This document shows, in pieces, positions 55,064 to 64,000 of a stretch of DNA of 64,000 bases. The notes beneath the pieces were generated by a model, which worked only from the letters and a program-made list of their open reading frames with translations, searched no databases and was not told the origin of the DNA. A program made the translations under genes and the position numbers. Source of the stretch: Candidatus Mesenet endosymbiont of Phosphuga atrata (GTDB taxonomy: Bacteria; Pseudomonadota; Alphaproteobacteria; Rickettsiales; Anaplasmataceae); assembly GCF_964020175.1 (NCBI RefSeq), contig NZ_OZ026541.1, positions 868,001 through 932,000 of the forward strand. Reading direction: 5' to 3'. Positions within the stretch are counted from its first letter, which is position 1, and every line of letters begins with the position of its first letter.

Positions 55064-57143
55064 CCTTTTATTTGAATGTATTATGGAGGAAATTCCTCCA
55101 AAAATGCAAAGTAATGCTGTAATTCAAATAAAAAATTATATAGATAGTGCTTTAAATAAAGGTAATATTAGATTTCAATCTACTGATGTCTTTATAACTG
55201 CACGTCGTTTTGTAATATTAATCAGTAAACTAGATGCACAGAAATTAGACGAAGAAATTAAAGGCCCAAACATTAATGCACCAAAAAAAGCAATAGAGGG
55301 TTTTCTTAAGAAAACCAAAAAAAATATAGATGAATTGTTAGTGCGTGAAATTAAGAATGAAAAGTTCTATTTCGCTTGTAATATCAATACTCAAATAAAT
55401 TTAGAAGAGTTTTTCAAAAAAGTTTTAGAAGAGATGTTAAGAGGTTTTTCTTGGCCTAAATCAATGCGTTGGGGAAATGTGAAAGAAAGATGGATAAGGC
55501 CAATACGAAGTATGTTGTGTATTCTAGATGATAAAGTAATACCTGTTACATTTGCAGATGTTGTAGCTTCTAATGTTACTTTTGGACACCGATTTCTTTC
55601 AACAAAAAAATTTAATGTAAGCAAAATAGATGATTACTTAAATTTCTTAGATGAAAATTATGTAATATTAGATCAAAATAAAAGGAAAGAATATATACTC
55701 AAGCAAATTCGTGAATTTGAAATTGATAATAAATTGCAGCTTGAAGAAAATGAAAAGTTATTAGATGAGCTAAATGGTCTAGTAGAATATCCAATTGTTC
55801 TATTTGGTGAAGTTGGTAATTTTGATTTACCTGTAGAAGTAATATCAAGCGTAATATGTAGTCAACAAAAATACCTTATATTTAGCAGCTATAAGAATGA
55901 TAAGAAAAAGATATCTCATTTTGCAACTGTAGTAAGTGTTATAAACGATCAAGTGATACAGGGTTATGAAAGGGTGTTATCAGCACGGCTGACTGATGCT
56001 CAATTTTTTGTAAATCAAGATAAAAAATATAATCTTGATTATTATAGCAATAAATTAAACTTAATATCATTTCATGATCATTTGGGTAGTGTTGCAGAAA
56101 AGGTGAAGCGTATTACTGCCCTAGCTAAGTACATTGCAATATGGATACCCCTTGCTTCTTTACTAAAAGTTGAACGAGCAGCAACGCTTGCTAAAGCAGA
56201 TTTAGCAACATCTATGGTGAGGGAGTTCCCAGAGTTACAAGGAGTAATGGGTGGGTATTATGCTAGTTGTTTTAATGAAGACAAAGAAATAATAGATGCT
56301 ATAACTAATCATTATCTGCCACTTGGTCCTAAGCAGAGTTGTCCTTCATCTACCATAACAATTGCTATAGCTCTTGCAGATAAAGTGGATAACCTTGTAG
56401 GTTTTGCCATAGCCGGTGAAAAGTTTTCTAGTTCTAGTGATCCTTTTGCACTGAGAAGAAATGCGATAGGTTTGATACGCATAATACTTGAAAATAATTT
56501 AAATATATTGATTAATCTACTACTAGATAAATCAGCTTCGTTGTATCCAAAATCTCTATTTAGCAAAAAGCTTGAAAGACAAAAATTAAGTAAAAAACAA
56601 GTAGTAGAAGTTGTATTTAAATTCTGTTTAGAGCGCTTTAAAGTTATTCTCAAAGAAATAAACCTTCCTAAGAACATTATTGAGTCTATTCCTATTGAGG
56701 GTAAAATAATTGATTTCTTAAATATTAAGAAAAAAGCAATTATCCTTAATAACTATATTAAAACTGATAATGGAAAACATATCTTAAATACTTATAAGAG
56801 GGTTAATAACATAATCAATAAGTCTGATGCAACTTATGAACCAAAAAAACTAAATAAGTTAATGTTGTATAGCATAAAGTCATTAATAGAAAAGGAAGAA
56901 ATAGTTTTATTAAAGCATATAAAGTCCACTTATAAAAATGTAAAATACATAATTAAAAAAGATGATTTTACCACTGCACTTGATGCATTAGTAGGATTTT
57001 ATTCAATTGTAAACGATTTTATGGACAATGTTCAAATTAATTGTGACTCCGAGAAATTAAGAAGAAATAGGATGAACTTAATTGTTGCTATACATCAAAT
57101 TTTTCACTTAATAGCTGACTTTAGTAAAGTCTTAGAACACTAA
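55053..57143 (+). CDS. glyS: Glycyl-tRNA synthetase beta subunit
   Basis: ATG 55053 (MLPNLLFECIMEEIPPKMQ) matches the family N-terminus and gives 696 residues; a longer frame to 54978 lies inside glyQ and is not needed. Motifs include GPNINAPKKAIEGFLKK, FSWPKSMRWG, EVISSVICSQQKY and LRRNAIGLIRI. It holds the tRNA-binding and editing-like regions of the alpha2beta2 synthetase. Confidence 0.95.
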   Translation: MLPNLLFECIMEEIPPKMQSNAVIQIKNYIDSALNKGNIRFQSTDVFITARRFVILISKLDAQKLDEEIKGPNINAPKKAIEGFLKKTKKNIDELLVREIKNEKFYFACNINTQINLEEFFKKVLEEMLRGFSWPKSMRWGNVKERWIRPIRSMLCILDDKVIPVTFADVVASNVTFGHRFLSTKKFNVSKIDDYLNFLDENYVILDQNKRKEYILKQIREFEIDNKLQLEENEKLLDELNGLVEYPIVLFGEVGNFDLPVEVISSVICSQQKYLIFSSYKNDKKKISHFATVVSVINDQVIQGYERVLSARLTDAQFFVNQDKKYNLDYYSNKLNLISFHDHLGSVAEKVKRITALAKYIAIWIPLASLLKVERAATLAKADLATSMVREFPELQGVMGGYYASCFNEDKEIIDAITNHYLPLGPKQSCPSSTITIAIALADKVDNLVGFAIAGEKFSSSSDPFALRRNAIGLIRIILENNLNILINLLLDKSASLYPKSLFSKKLERQKLSKKQVVEVVFKFCLERFKVILKEINLPKNIIESIPIEGKIIDFLNIKKKAIILNNYIKTDNGKHILNTYKRVNNIINKSDATYEPKKLNKLMLYSIKSLIEKEEIVLLKHIKSTYKNVKYIIKKDDFTTALDALVGFYSIVNDFMDNVQINCDSEKLRRNRMNLIVAIHQIFHLIADFSKVLEH

Positions 57144-57219
57144 ATCTATTAAAAGCGTAAGGGTTATGTCTTTTGTAATGTGGTATACCTTTCAGGTAAA
57201 CTAAAAGCCAGCGTGAAAA

Positions 57220-57260
57220 TAGATAACTTAGAAATATTATAATTATGAATAAGTTATCTA
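57220..57260. terminator. Inverted repeat after glyS, possible terminator
   Basis: TAGATAACTTA and TAAGTTATCTA form an 11-bp stem with a 19-nt loop. It lies 76 bp past the glyS stop and 15 bp before the IS256 end. The long loop makes it a weak terminator candidate. Confidence 0.4.
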
Positions 57261-57275
57261 CTTATTGTCTTATAT

Positions 57276-57390
57276 GAGAACGTTCAACAAACCAAGTCAA
57301 ACCGAATATAAATAATATAAAAAAGGAGGAATGAACGAAAAAACATCGAATAAAAACAGGGGATTACTAATATAAAATAGACAAGATATA
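57276..57390 (+). pseudogene. IS256-type 5' end remnant
   Basis: It begins with the terminus GAGAACGTTCAACAAACC, like the copy at 17290, and includes an AGGAGG site and ATGAACGAAAAAACATCG. The rest of the element is missing. The following ~150 bp (57390-57540) hold nothing I can assign. Confidence 0.7.
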
Positions 57391-57539
57391 AATTCTAATT
57401 TAAAGAGATGAGATGCAAATATTAGACATACTGTAATAGCTATTGAAAAAAGGAGATAGAATATTTTAGAGAGAAGTAAGAAATTCGATAGAATTAGTTC
57501 TGCAAAAATAATTTAAACTTTTAAAGTAGGAGTAGTCTC

Positions 57540-58423
57540 ATAAAATATTATATTGGGTTAGATGTCTCACTCAAAGAAACTTTTATAAGTATCGTTGATG
57601 AGAAAGGAAAAGTTGTTAAGGAAGAAGTTGTTGCAAGAAAAAGTAAAGCAATAGCAGAGAACTTGCTAAGTCAAGGCAAAAAATAAGAATCCATAGGGAT
57701 AGAAAGTTGTCAATATCAATGTGTAAAGAGTTAAGGGATTTTGGATTACCAGTGATTTGTGTAGATGCAAGGGGTATAGCTCAAATGATGAGGGTTGGGT
57801 TGTACAGAGAAGTATTAGTAAAATCAGATAAATCTTACCAAATCAACTTGGAAGCAGAAGACAGTTAACATGTAGCAAACAGCAGATTATTGGAACAATA
57901 AATTGAAGATATACGGTTGGTCGAGGATTAAAATTTGAAAGCTTTTCTTTAAAAATAGAAGAAATGATCTAGATGAAGTTAGCAAAAACTCAATTGAAGC
58001 ATTAGTACATAGCTTAGAAACAATAGAAGAATCAATTTGATAAATTACTTTCAGAAAAGTGCAAAAAAGATAAAAATTATTAGCCCAGGGGTTGGTATTA
58101 TAGTAGCAATGACATACAAAGCTGCAATACACATAGGTTTGAAACATCTTATACAGTTGGAGCATATATGGGATTGAGCCCAAGACAGTATGCTTCTGGG
58201 GAGATTGATCGACATGGAAGTATATCAAACAATGGAGTGCAGAAGTATGCTATATGAGGCTGCGCAATCCTTGCTGACAAGATGTAAGAGAAAATTTAAG
58301 TTAAAAAGCTGGGGATTAGCAAAAAAGAAAGGTATGAAGAAAGCAATTGTTGCTGTAGCGCGGAAGTTGTCAGTAATTATGCATAGGATGCTAATTGATA
58401 GAAAAGAATTTTGTTATCAATAA
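57540..58423 (+). pseudogene. IS110-family transposase remnant
   Basis: Through several frames it reads YYIGLDVSLKETFISIVDEKG, CKELRDFGLPVICVDARG, QMMRVGLYREVLVKSD, then the C-terminal Tnp_20 part PGVG-like, YMGLSPRQYASGEIDRHG and the last 60 codons KKGMKKAIVAVARKLSVIMH to the stop at 58423. A deletion removes part of the DEDD domain, and frameshifts abound. Non-functional. Confidence 0.85.
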
Positions 58424-58525
58424 ACACTAAAGGAATATAGGTATAATTTTATTGAAAGTAAAGATAGTAATGCCGATGGAAGCGATAAGCAAGAACAGAG
58501 GATGAAGCTAAGACTTCGTATTAGT

Positions 58526-59345
58526 TGTATTAAATAAGATTTGAACTGACACTTAGAACAAAAAATAAGAGAAATGAGTACAATGCAAAAAAAAATACTA
58601 AAACTAGGATTTTAGCAAGACAACTAGGAAATGTGTCACAAGCGTATGGGATATTCAAATTTTATCGCTTCAAGGAGTTATACGAAAATGGAGATGAGAT
58701 AAGTAAGAAAGTTTGCAAACAGAGTTTCGGAAGACATAGAAAGATCTGTATAGCAACAGAATTTCCAGCATATAAAAAATGAGCTGAGAAAAAAATAATA
58801 TCTGAAGGTGGATAGTTGAGATTTTTAAGAAAAGACTTAAAGCACTAGAAGCAAAAAGATGGAATAATTCTAACAGCTTTAGAAAAAGTGAAAGAACAAA
58901 GATAGTGAAATTGATACTCAGGTTATCTGGGTGCTCAAGATACCTATTATGTAGGTAATATCAAAGGTATAGGACGAATCTACCAGCAGACCTTTATCGA
59001 TACTTATTCTCGTTGCTAAGTCGATAAGACAGCAATTACCTCTTGTTAAATGATAGCCATTCTTTGATATTGCGTATTTTGACTGATAGAGGTACAGAAT
59101 ATTGCGTGAAATTATCAGCTTTATTTAGGCATATCGATCATTCTAGAACCAAAACCCACTCTCCACAGACCAATGCTTCACAAAACTATGCAAATCATCT
59201 TTAGAAATATAGTTCTTTAGAAGATCTACAAATTGATGTTGGTTGCGTTCTTACAATGAGACAATCAGACAAATATTGCTATGATAAAACGCCAATGCAA
59301 ACTTTTCTTGATATATTGCTTTTTAGAAAAACATTAGTAGCATAA
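58526..59345 (+). pseudogene. IS481-type transposase pseudogene, longest copy
   Basis: From the TGT end it repeats 4226-4635 almost exactly and then continues through the integrase core. Recognisable strings are LGAQDTYYVGNIKGIGRIYQ, LRILTDRGTEYC, HSRTKTHSPQTN and KTPMQTFLDILLFRKT. Many in-frame stops and a missing segment around 59020 make it dead. It is the reference for the two truncated copies near 4-6 kb. Confidence 0.85.
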
Positions 59346-59399
59346 AAAAAGATACTGATAGTAGTTTAAATTATTTAAATTCTTCTAATTCTCATTTTT

Positions 59400-59693
59400 A
59401 GATTATGTTCTGTCTAGTACATGTAAACGTTTTAGTTCAGTTTGAATACCCCTAATTTTCTAGTTTGTCTCAGATGAAGAATGAGCTGCTTATCTGACTC
59501 CTTGACCTTTTGTAAGGGTGAAGTTTTATGCCTACTACTGAGATCTACTAACCCCTTTTTACCTAACTCTTTATAACGTTTGTACCATTTACGTAAGGTA
59601 AATCGCGCAATACCATAATATTCTTTCCTGCATGGCCCAATTCTTTATATAACTCTATCCAATTCAGACGTAACTTAACCTTAGAATCCATTC
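59400..59693 (-). pseudogene. Second IS481-type transposase, N-terminal remnant
   Basis: On the minus strand from ATG 59693 it reads MDSKVKLRLNWIELYKELGH, then FTLRKWYKRYKELG-like and a proline/lysine hinge in shifted frames. It is distinct from the copy at 58526. Only about 290 bp remain. Confidence 0.65.
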
Positions 59694-59759
59694 ATTGGTG
59701 TGTTTATTTTTTATGATTGTAATAAGGTCTACAAACTATCTCAATTTTTATTTAATCTT

Positions 59760-60402
59760 ACATCTTTATTGTAATAACCTTTATTAATCATACATATAAA
59801 AGCAAATTTGCAAATTGAGTTTTCTTTCGCAATTCTTCCACAGTTGCAGCGAAACTTTCCCTCGTATATCAACCATTTGACTTCGGATAATTTGCGTTTT
59901 CAATCATTTTTATAGCACTATAACGATCTGTTATTATTGGCTGTTGTTATATGAATTACATGCTTGTATATCTACCGCAATATGACCAAGAAATTTTTTT
60001 ACCTGCATCATACTTCAGCAGTATCCGTGTTTTTTATACCTTGAGCGTCAATTATACAGAAGCTATTTCCGACCACTGTTTTGTCTCAATTAATTTTTTT
60101 TAAGATACGCTCCAAAACGCTTTCTTTATCTATACCTACTCCATTTCTTAAAATAATCATAGCAATTGCGCCATTTTGTTTAGGCAACATTCGCCACTGA
60201 CAACCACTCTTCAAAACGTACAGCACGCCGCAAAATAACTCATATAAGTTCTGTTTTCTTGGTTTTGTTTTTTTCTCGCACTTTCCAAAATCTGTCTGAT
60301 TTTCTCAAATTTCTTGCGACTTTGGGTATGAATTTTGCATAATATATTTTTTATATATATTATATCCATCTTATCATTCTTCCTAGATCGCATACAGGTT
60401 CT
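59760..60402 (-). pseudogene. IS5-family remnant, left end lost
   Basis: It matches 13349-14100 over most of its length (IIDAQ-VKNTD, RILKKL, ERKLN strings) and has the right terminus AGATCGCATACAGGTTCT ending at 60402. The left terminus is absent and stops abound. Confidence 0.75.
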
Positions 60403-60775
60403 TAAAGATTCTGGGAACAAAAAACCATCTGTTTATATTGATGAATCTGGTATAGAGAACATACGGATATTGCCGGAAGAGAGAGATACACTAAAATCAG
60501 CAATGATTGCAACATTAAGTAATAAAAAAATTGTAGTGCCATTAACTTTCGAAAGAACAGTTGGTTTGAGCAATTTTTAATACCAATTTTGCAACATTTG
60601 ACATTTCCATAAGTCGAAGAAAACTGTTGAGCTTATCAAGAAAGCAGGAAGTGAAATTTTGTTTTTGCCGCCTTATTCTCCAGATTTTAATGAAATTGAG
60701 TACCATTGGTTTGCCATCAAAAGCATAGCCCTGTTCAAGTCTTTTCCTGCTTTCTTATGAGTCGTTCAGTGGGAA
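60403..60775 (+). pseudogene. IS630-type transposase C-terminal remnant
   Basis: Plus-strand pieces read KPSVYIDESGIEN, a stretch ending in KKIVVPLTFE, then KTVELIKKAGSEILFLPPY and SPDFNEIEYHWFAIKSIA. These contain two acidic residues of the DDE triad. Frameshifts near 60580 and the missing N-terminus make it dead. It abuts the IS5 end on the left. Confidence 0.7.
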
Positions 60776-60778
60776 ATG

Positions 60779-61252
60779 CTATATATCACTGTTCATTTTT
60801 TGCTGTGATTCTTTTACCTGAGACATTTCTTCCTCTTTGAGTTTGTTTTTTTTCTTCTCGAATTTTTCCTTAAATGCGTCTATCTTTGACAAACATTTAT
60901 TTTTAAAAGTATTAACTTCTTTTTTAAAATCATCGACTAATTCATTATTTTGAATATGAACCTCCTTTATTTTATTATTAATTAATCTAGCTTTTTCATT
61001 TAACTTTTCAATTTGATCAATGGTGGTTATTTGATCTACATTATGTTCTAGCAATGCAAGTATATCTATTTCCACGTCTAAACATTTTAAAACACATTTG
61101 TATGACGTATCACTTGGAGCGTGTTTTAACCTTTCCTCTAACTTCAAACATTCCTCACGACTAGGTGATTTTTGAAGAATATAAAGTGCTTTCTCTGGTG
61201 AAATAGACTTTACTCTCCTATTGTCATTTCCTTGTTGTTTATGCTTTGGCAT
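60779..61252 (-). CDS. Small coiled-coil protein, unknown
   Basis: The 157-residue protein begins MPKHKQQGNDNRRVKSISPE. Residues 80-150 are helical and charged (KLNEKARLINNKIKEVHI, KEKFEKKKNKLKEEEM), with the heptad look of a coiled coil. No known domain, signal peptide or membrane segment is seen. AAGGATT precedes the start. The stop lies at the edge of the IS630 remnant, so the native C-terminus may have been altered. Possibly lineage-specific. Confidence 0.65.
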   Translation of the reverse strand: MPKHKQQGNDNRRVKSISPEKALYILQKSPSREECLKLEERLKHAPSDTSYKCVLKCLDVEIDILALLEHNVDQITTIDQIEKLNEKARLINNKIKEVHIQNNELVDDFKKEVNTFKNKCLSKIDAFKEKFEKKKNKLKEEEMSQVKESQQKMNSDI

Positions 61253-61407
61253 ACATAATCCTTCTTTATTTATTAAGTAATAGTATTAAGTTCTTAAGAA
61301 GAAGTAGATCGTGTAAAAACAATGAATGAGTGCATAAAATGAAATCCGCTATTTGCAATATATTTTTCTTATGCTATAACACACAAATTTTAAGATATAA
61401 ATAAGTT

Positions 61408-63855
61408 ATGAGCGTATTGGTAGTAGAATCTCCAGCAAAAGCAAAGACCATAAGTAAATACTTAGATAATAAGTTTAGAGTGGTTGCTTCTTTTGGCCAT
61501 GTTAGGGACTTACCAGCAAAAAATGGATCTGTGGATCCAAATAATAACTTTGCTGTAAAATATGAAATTATAGATAAAGCCGAAAAATATATAAAAGAGT
61601 TAGTTAAAGCAGCTGCAAAAACATCAGCAATTTATTTAGCAACAGATCCAGATAGAGAAGGTGAAGCAATTGCTTGGCATGTAATAGAAGTACTAAGAGA
61701 GAAGAAAGCAATAACTGATAAAGTACAAATATATAGGATAGTATTCAACGAAATTACCAAAAATGCGGTAACCGAAGCAATTAAAAACCCACGCACAATT
61801 AGTATGGACTTAGTCAATGCGCAGCAGGCACGTAGAGCTTTAGATTATCTAGTTGGCTTCACTTTATCACCTCTTCTATGGAGAAAATTACCAGGTAGTA
61901 GATCGGCAGGGCGAGTACAATCTGTAGCTTTAAGACTTATCTGTGAACGTGAAAACGAGATAAGTAAATTCATATCGCAAGAATATTGGAGTATTAAAGC
62001 TGAGTTTTTAAGTGAGAAAAATGAGGTATTTTTTGCCTTACTTAGCCACTATGATAATAAAAAATTAGATAAGCTTGATATAAAAAATAAGCAAGAAGCT
62101 GATGATCTAGTTGATATCATAAAAACTAAACAATATGCCATTGCAAAAGTAGAAAATAAACAAGTAAAAAGAAATCCGCCATTACCATTTATTACGTCAA
62201 GTTTGCAACAAGAAGCTTCAAATAAACTAGGCTTTGCCGTAAAAAATACTATGCGTATAGCACAAAATTTATATGAAGGTATTGATATTGGTGGAGAAAG
62301 TGTAGGCTTAATTACTTATATGCGTACGGACGGTTTTTATATTGCTGATGAGGCTATAAATGCAATAAGGCAGATGATTAATTCAATGTTTGGAGAGAAA
62401 TATTTACCAAAATCTGCGAGAAAATATACAAAAAAAGTAAAGAATGCACAGGAAGCTCATGAAGCTATAAGGCCAACAGATGTTACTAAAACTCCAGATA
62501 GTATTGCAAAATTTTTAACTGCAGAGCAACTTAAGCTTTACGAATTAATATGGAAGAGAACTGTAGCTGGGCAGATGGAGTCTGCACTTATTGATCAAGT
62601 TGCAGTTGACGTAGAGTCTCAAGATAGGCAGATTATCTTGCATGCTACTGGCTCTACTATTGTATTTGATGGTTTTTACAAGGTATATCAAGATAACAAA
62701 GACGATGAAAGCATCAAATTACCTAGTCTTAAGGAGGATGAATCATGTGAACTAAAAGAAGTTATTCCTGATCAGCATTTTACGCAACCTCCTCCTCGTT
62801 TCAATGAGGCAAGTTTAGTTAAAAAAATGGAAGAGATAGGGATAGGACGACCATCAACTTATGCAACTATCATATCAGTGCTGCAGGATCGTGGGTATGC
62901 TGCTTTTGAAAACAAACGTTTTATTCCTAGCGACCGTGGCCAGATTGTGACAATATTTTTAACGAGTTTTTTTAGTCGTTATGTTGAATATAATTTTACT
63001 GCTAACATGGAAGAAGAATTAGACTTAATATCAAATGGAGATATTTTTTGGAAGGAGGTGCTTGGCAAGTTTTGGTCTCCATTTATACAGAATATTAATT
63101 CTATAAAAGAAATGGAGAACGATAAGATATTAGATACAGTGCGTACCGGCTATCTCTTTCCTGATGATATAGATACAAAATGTCCAAAATGTGAAGATGG
63201 AAATTTAAGGCTCAATGTTGGACGCACAGGAGTATTTTTAGGTTGCTCAGGCTACCCTGAATGCAAATATACAAGAGAAATTAAAGATGATAATAATAAT
63301 GACAATCAAGATGCAAGTCAGTCAGAATATCCAAAATTACTTGGATTGGATCCAAGCTCGCAAAAAGAAGTGTTTATAAAAAAAGGTCCATATGGGTTTT
63401 ACGTGCAATTAAGTAGCGAAGGCAAAGGAAAAAGAGTGTCTTTGCTCAAAGATGTGGATCCAAGTTTGGTTGATTTAGACTTTGCCCTCAAAATGCTATC
63501 TTTACCAATGGTTATTGGCCATCATCCAGAAACAAAGAAAGAAATAAAAATAGGGCTTGGCCGTTTTGGGCCTTATATTTTTTATGATGAAAAATATTTT
63601 TCGCTCAAGAAAAAGGATATTTTTAATGTCACAGTTGATGAAGCTCTATCAATCATCACTTCTAGCAGTAGTGGAGAAGTAAAATCTTTGGGATGTAATC
63701 AAGATGGAGAAGAAATCTCAGTACGCTCTGGAAGATATGGACCTTATATAAAATGTGGTAAGATAAACGTTGCTCTTGGTAAGGATTTTAACGTGGATGA
63801 GATAACTCTAGAGAAAGCCATAGAGATGATTGAAAATAAAAAGCAGAAGAAATAA
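61408..63855 (+). CDS. topA: DNA topoisomerase I
   Basis: The 815-residue type IA enzyme starts with the Toprim domain (VVESPAKAKTISKYL, then LATDPDREGEAIAWH). The active-site tyrosine is in GLITYMRTDGFYI. GIGRPSTYATIISVL is also conserved. A C-terminal C4 zinc ribbon (CPKCEDGNLRLNVG then GCSGYPECKY) and two repeat modules (IKKGPYGFYVQL, VRSGRYGPYIKCG) end the protein. It relaxes negative supercoils. No Shine-Dalgarno site precedes the ATG. Confidence 0.97.
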   Translation: MSVLVVESPAKAKTISKYLDNKFRVVASFGHVRDLPAKNGSVDPNNNFAVKYEIIDKAEKYIKELVKAAAKTSAIYLATDPDREGEAIAWHVIEVLREKKAITDKVQIYRIVFNEITKNAVTEAIKNPRTISMDLVNAQQARRALDYLVGFTLSPLLWRKLPGSRSAGRVQSVALRLICERENEISKFISQEYWSIKAEFLSEKNEVFFALLSHYDNKKLDKLDIKNKQEADDLVDIIKTKQYAIAKVENKQVKRNPPLPFITSSLQQEASNKLGFAVKNTMRIAQNLYEGIDIGGESVGLITYMRTDGFYIADEAINAIRQMINSMFGEKYLPKSARKYTKKVKNAQEAHEAIRPTDVTKTPDSIAKFLTAEQLKLYELIWKRTVAGQMESALIDQVAVDVESQDRQIILHATGSTIVFDGFYKVYQDNKDDESIKLPSLKEDESCELKEVIPDQHFTQPPPRFNEASLVKKMEEIGIGRPSTYATIISVLQDRGYAAFENKRFIPSDRGQIVTIFLTSFFSRYVEYNFTANMEEELDLISNGDIFWKEVLGKFWSPFIQNINSIKEMENDKILDTVRTGYLFPDDIDTKCPKCEDGNLRLNVGRTGVFLGCSGYPECKYTREIKDDNNNDNQDASQSEYPKLLGLDPSSQKEVFIKKGPYGFYVQLSSEGKGKRVSLLKDVDPSLVDLDFALKMLSLPMVIGHHPETKKEIKIGLGRFGPYIFYDEKYFSLKKKDIFNVTVDEALSIITSSSSGEVKSLGCNQDGEEISVRSGRYGPYIKCGKINVALGKDFNVDEITLEKAIEMIENKKQKK

Positions 63856-63936
63856 TAAGTTTGACTTACTTAGAATATAATAGTTAATTTTTTATTAATT
63901 TATGTAATAAAATAAGTAATAATATAGAGGTTAATT

Positions 63937-64000
63937 ATGAAAATACTTATTGCAAGCGAAATATTTTAGAATGGTGTTTCAAAATATACATATGATGAAA
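63937..64000 (+). pseudogene. Possible broken gene at window edge
   Basis: An ATG at 63937 behind AGAGG opens MKILIASEIF and hits TAG at once; the same frame resumes NGVSKYTYDE to the edge. It may be a gene with an early stop. Too short to identify. Confidence 0.2.

Noticed and set aside
60335-60580. 81-codon plus-strand frame
   Set aside because: It starts in the antisense of the IS5 remnant and ends in the IS630 remnant; only the latter half has transposase sequence.
1-64000. CRISPR array, rRNA operon, tmRNA or replication origin
   Set aside because: No regular spaced repeats, rRNA-like blocks or DnaA-box clusters were seen; repeats are all within IS copies or the collagen gene.

Overview
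The window is an AT-rich bacterial chromosome segment that most resembles Wolbachia, or a close relative in the Anaplasmataceae (Rickettsiales, obligate intracellular bacteria). The evidence is the gene set: an archaeal-type valyl-tRNA synthetase, a COQ9-family protein, short-form ProS, GlyQ/GlyS, GatB, a lone secretin, several ankyrin-repeat genes and a heavy load of decayed insertion sequences of the IS5, IS256, IS481, IS630, IS110 and IS200 types. The assignment is inferred from protein families only; no rRNA lies in the window.

Layout. Positions 1-2.3 kb hold a partial ankyrin gene and an MrpD/NuoL-like antiporter subunit. 2.4-6.6 kb is a nested graveyard of transposase remnants, including an IS256-type element with both terminal repeats lying between two inverted halves of an IS481-type element. 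6.7-13.3 kb is a minus-strand block: malonyl-CoA decarboxylase, holA, an unknown 625-residue protein, COQ9, dapF and a nitroreductase. 14.2-16.6 kb carries recR divergent from era and a PolB-like exonuclease. 16.6-26 kb is the main accessory island: a broken ankyrin gene, a two-gene unit encoding a 1246-residue collagen-like protein and a related 486-residue protein, an IS200-like remnant and a 754-residue ankyrin/transmembrane protein. After valS comes another IS graveyard (28.8-30.8 kb). 30.9-57.1 kb is mostly conserved metabolism, translation and transport (gatB, recJ, a secretin, a Sco protein, ispH, pstA, purQ, metK, cytochrome b561, a flavin oxidoreductase, acpS, proS, two AGCS symporters, an ABC exporter, a PgpA-like protein, glyQ, glyS) with two tRNA genes and several host-interaction candidates. 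57.2-60.8 kb is a third IS graveyard, followed by a small coiled-coil gene and topA.

How it fits together. The housekeeping genes support translation, replication and repair, isoprenoid, ubiquinone, peptidoglycan-precursor and purine synthesis, respiration, and uptake of amino acids and phosphate. None of the insertion-sequence transposases appears intact. The accessory genes differ from the housekeeping genes in having strong G-run ribosome binding sites; three carry the exact heptamer GGGGGAT.

The best candidate for an undescribed system is the collagen-like/companion pair at 17.9-23.1 kb. The large protein has two separate uninterrupted Gly-X-Y runs of exactly 55 triplets each, coiled-coil-like flanks and a globular N-terminal domain. 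Elements of that domain recur in the downstream partner in the same order. Secondary leads are a PgpA homologue that has lost its acidic active-site residues, a proline-rich protein with YATI and PPVPPR motifs, and a metK reading frame that runs antisense through a tRNA-Val gene.
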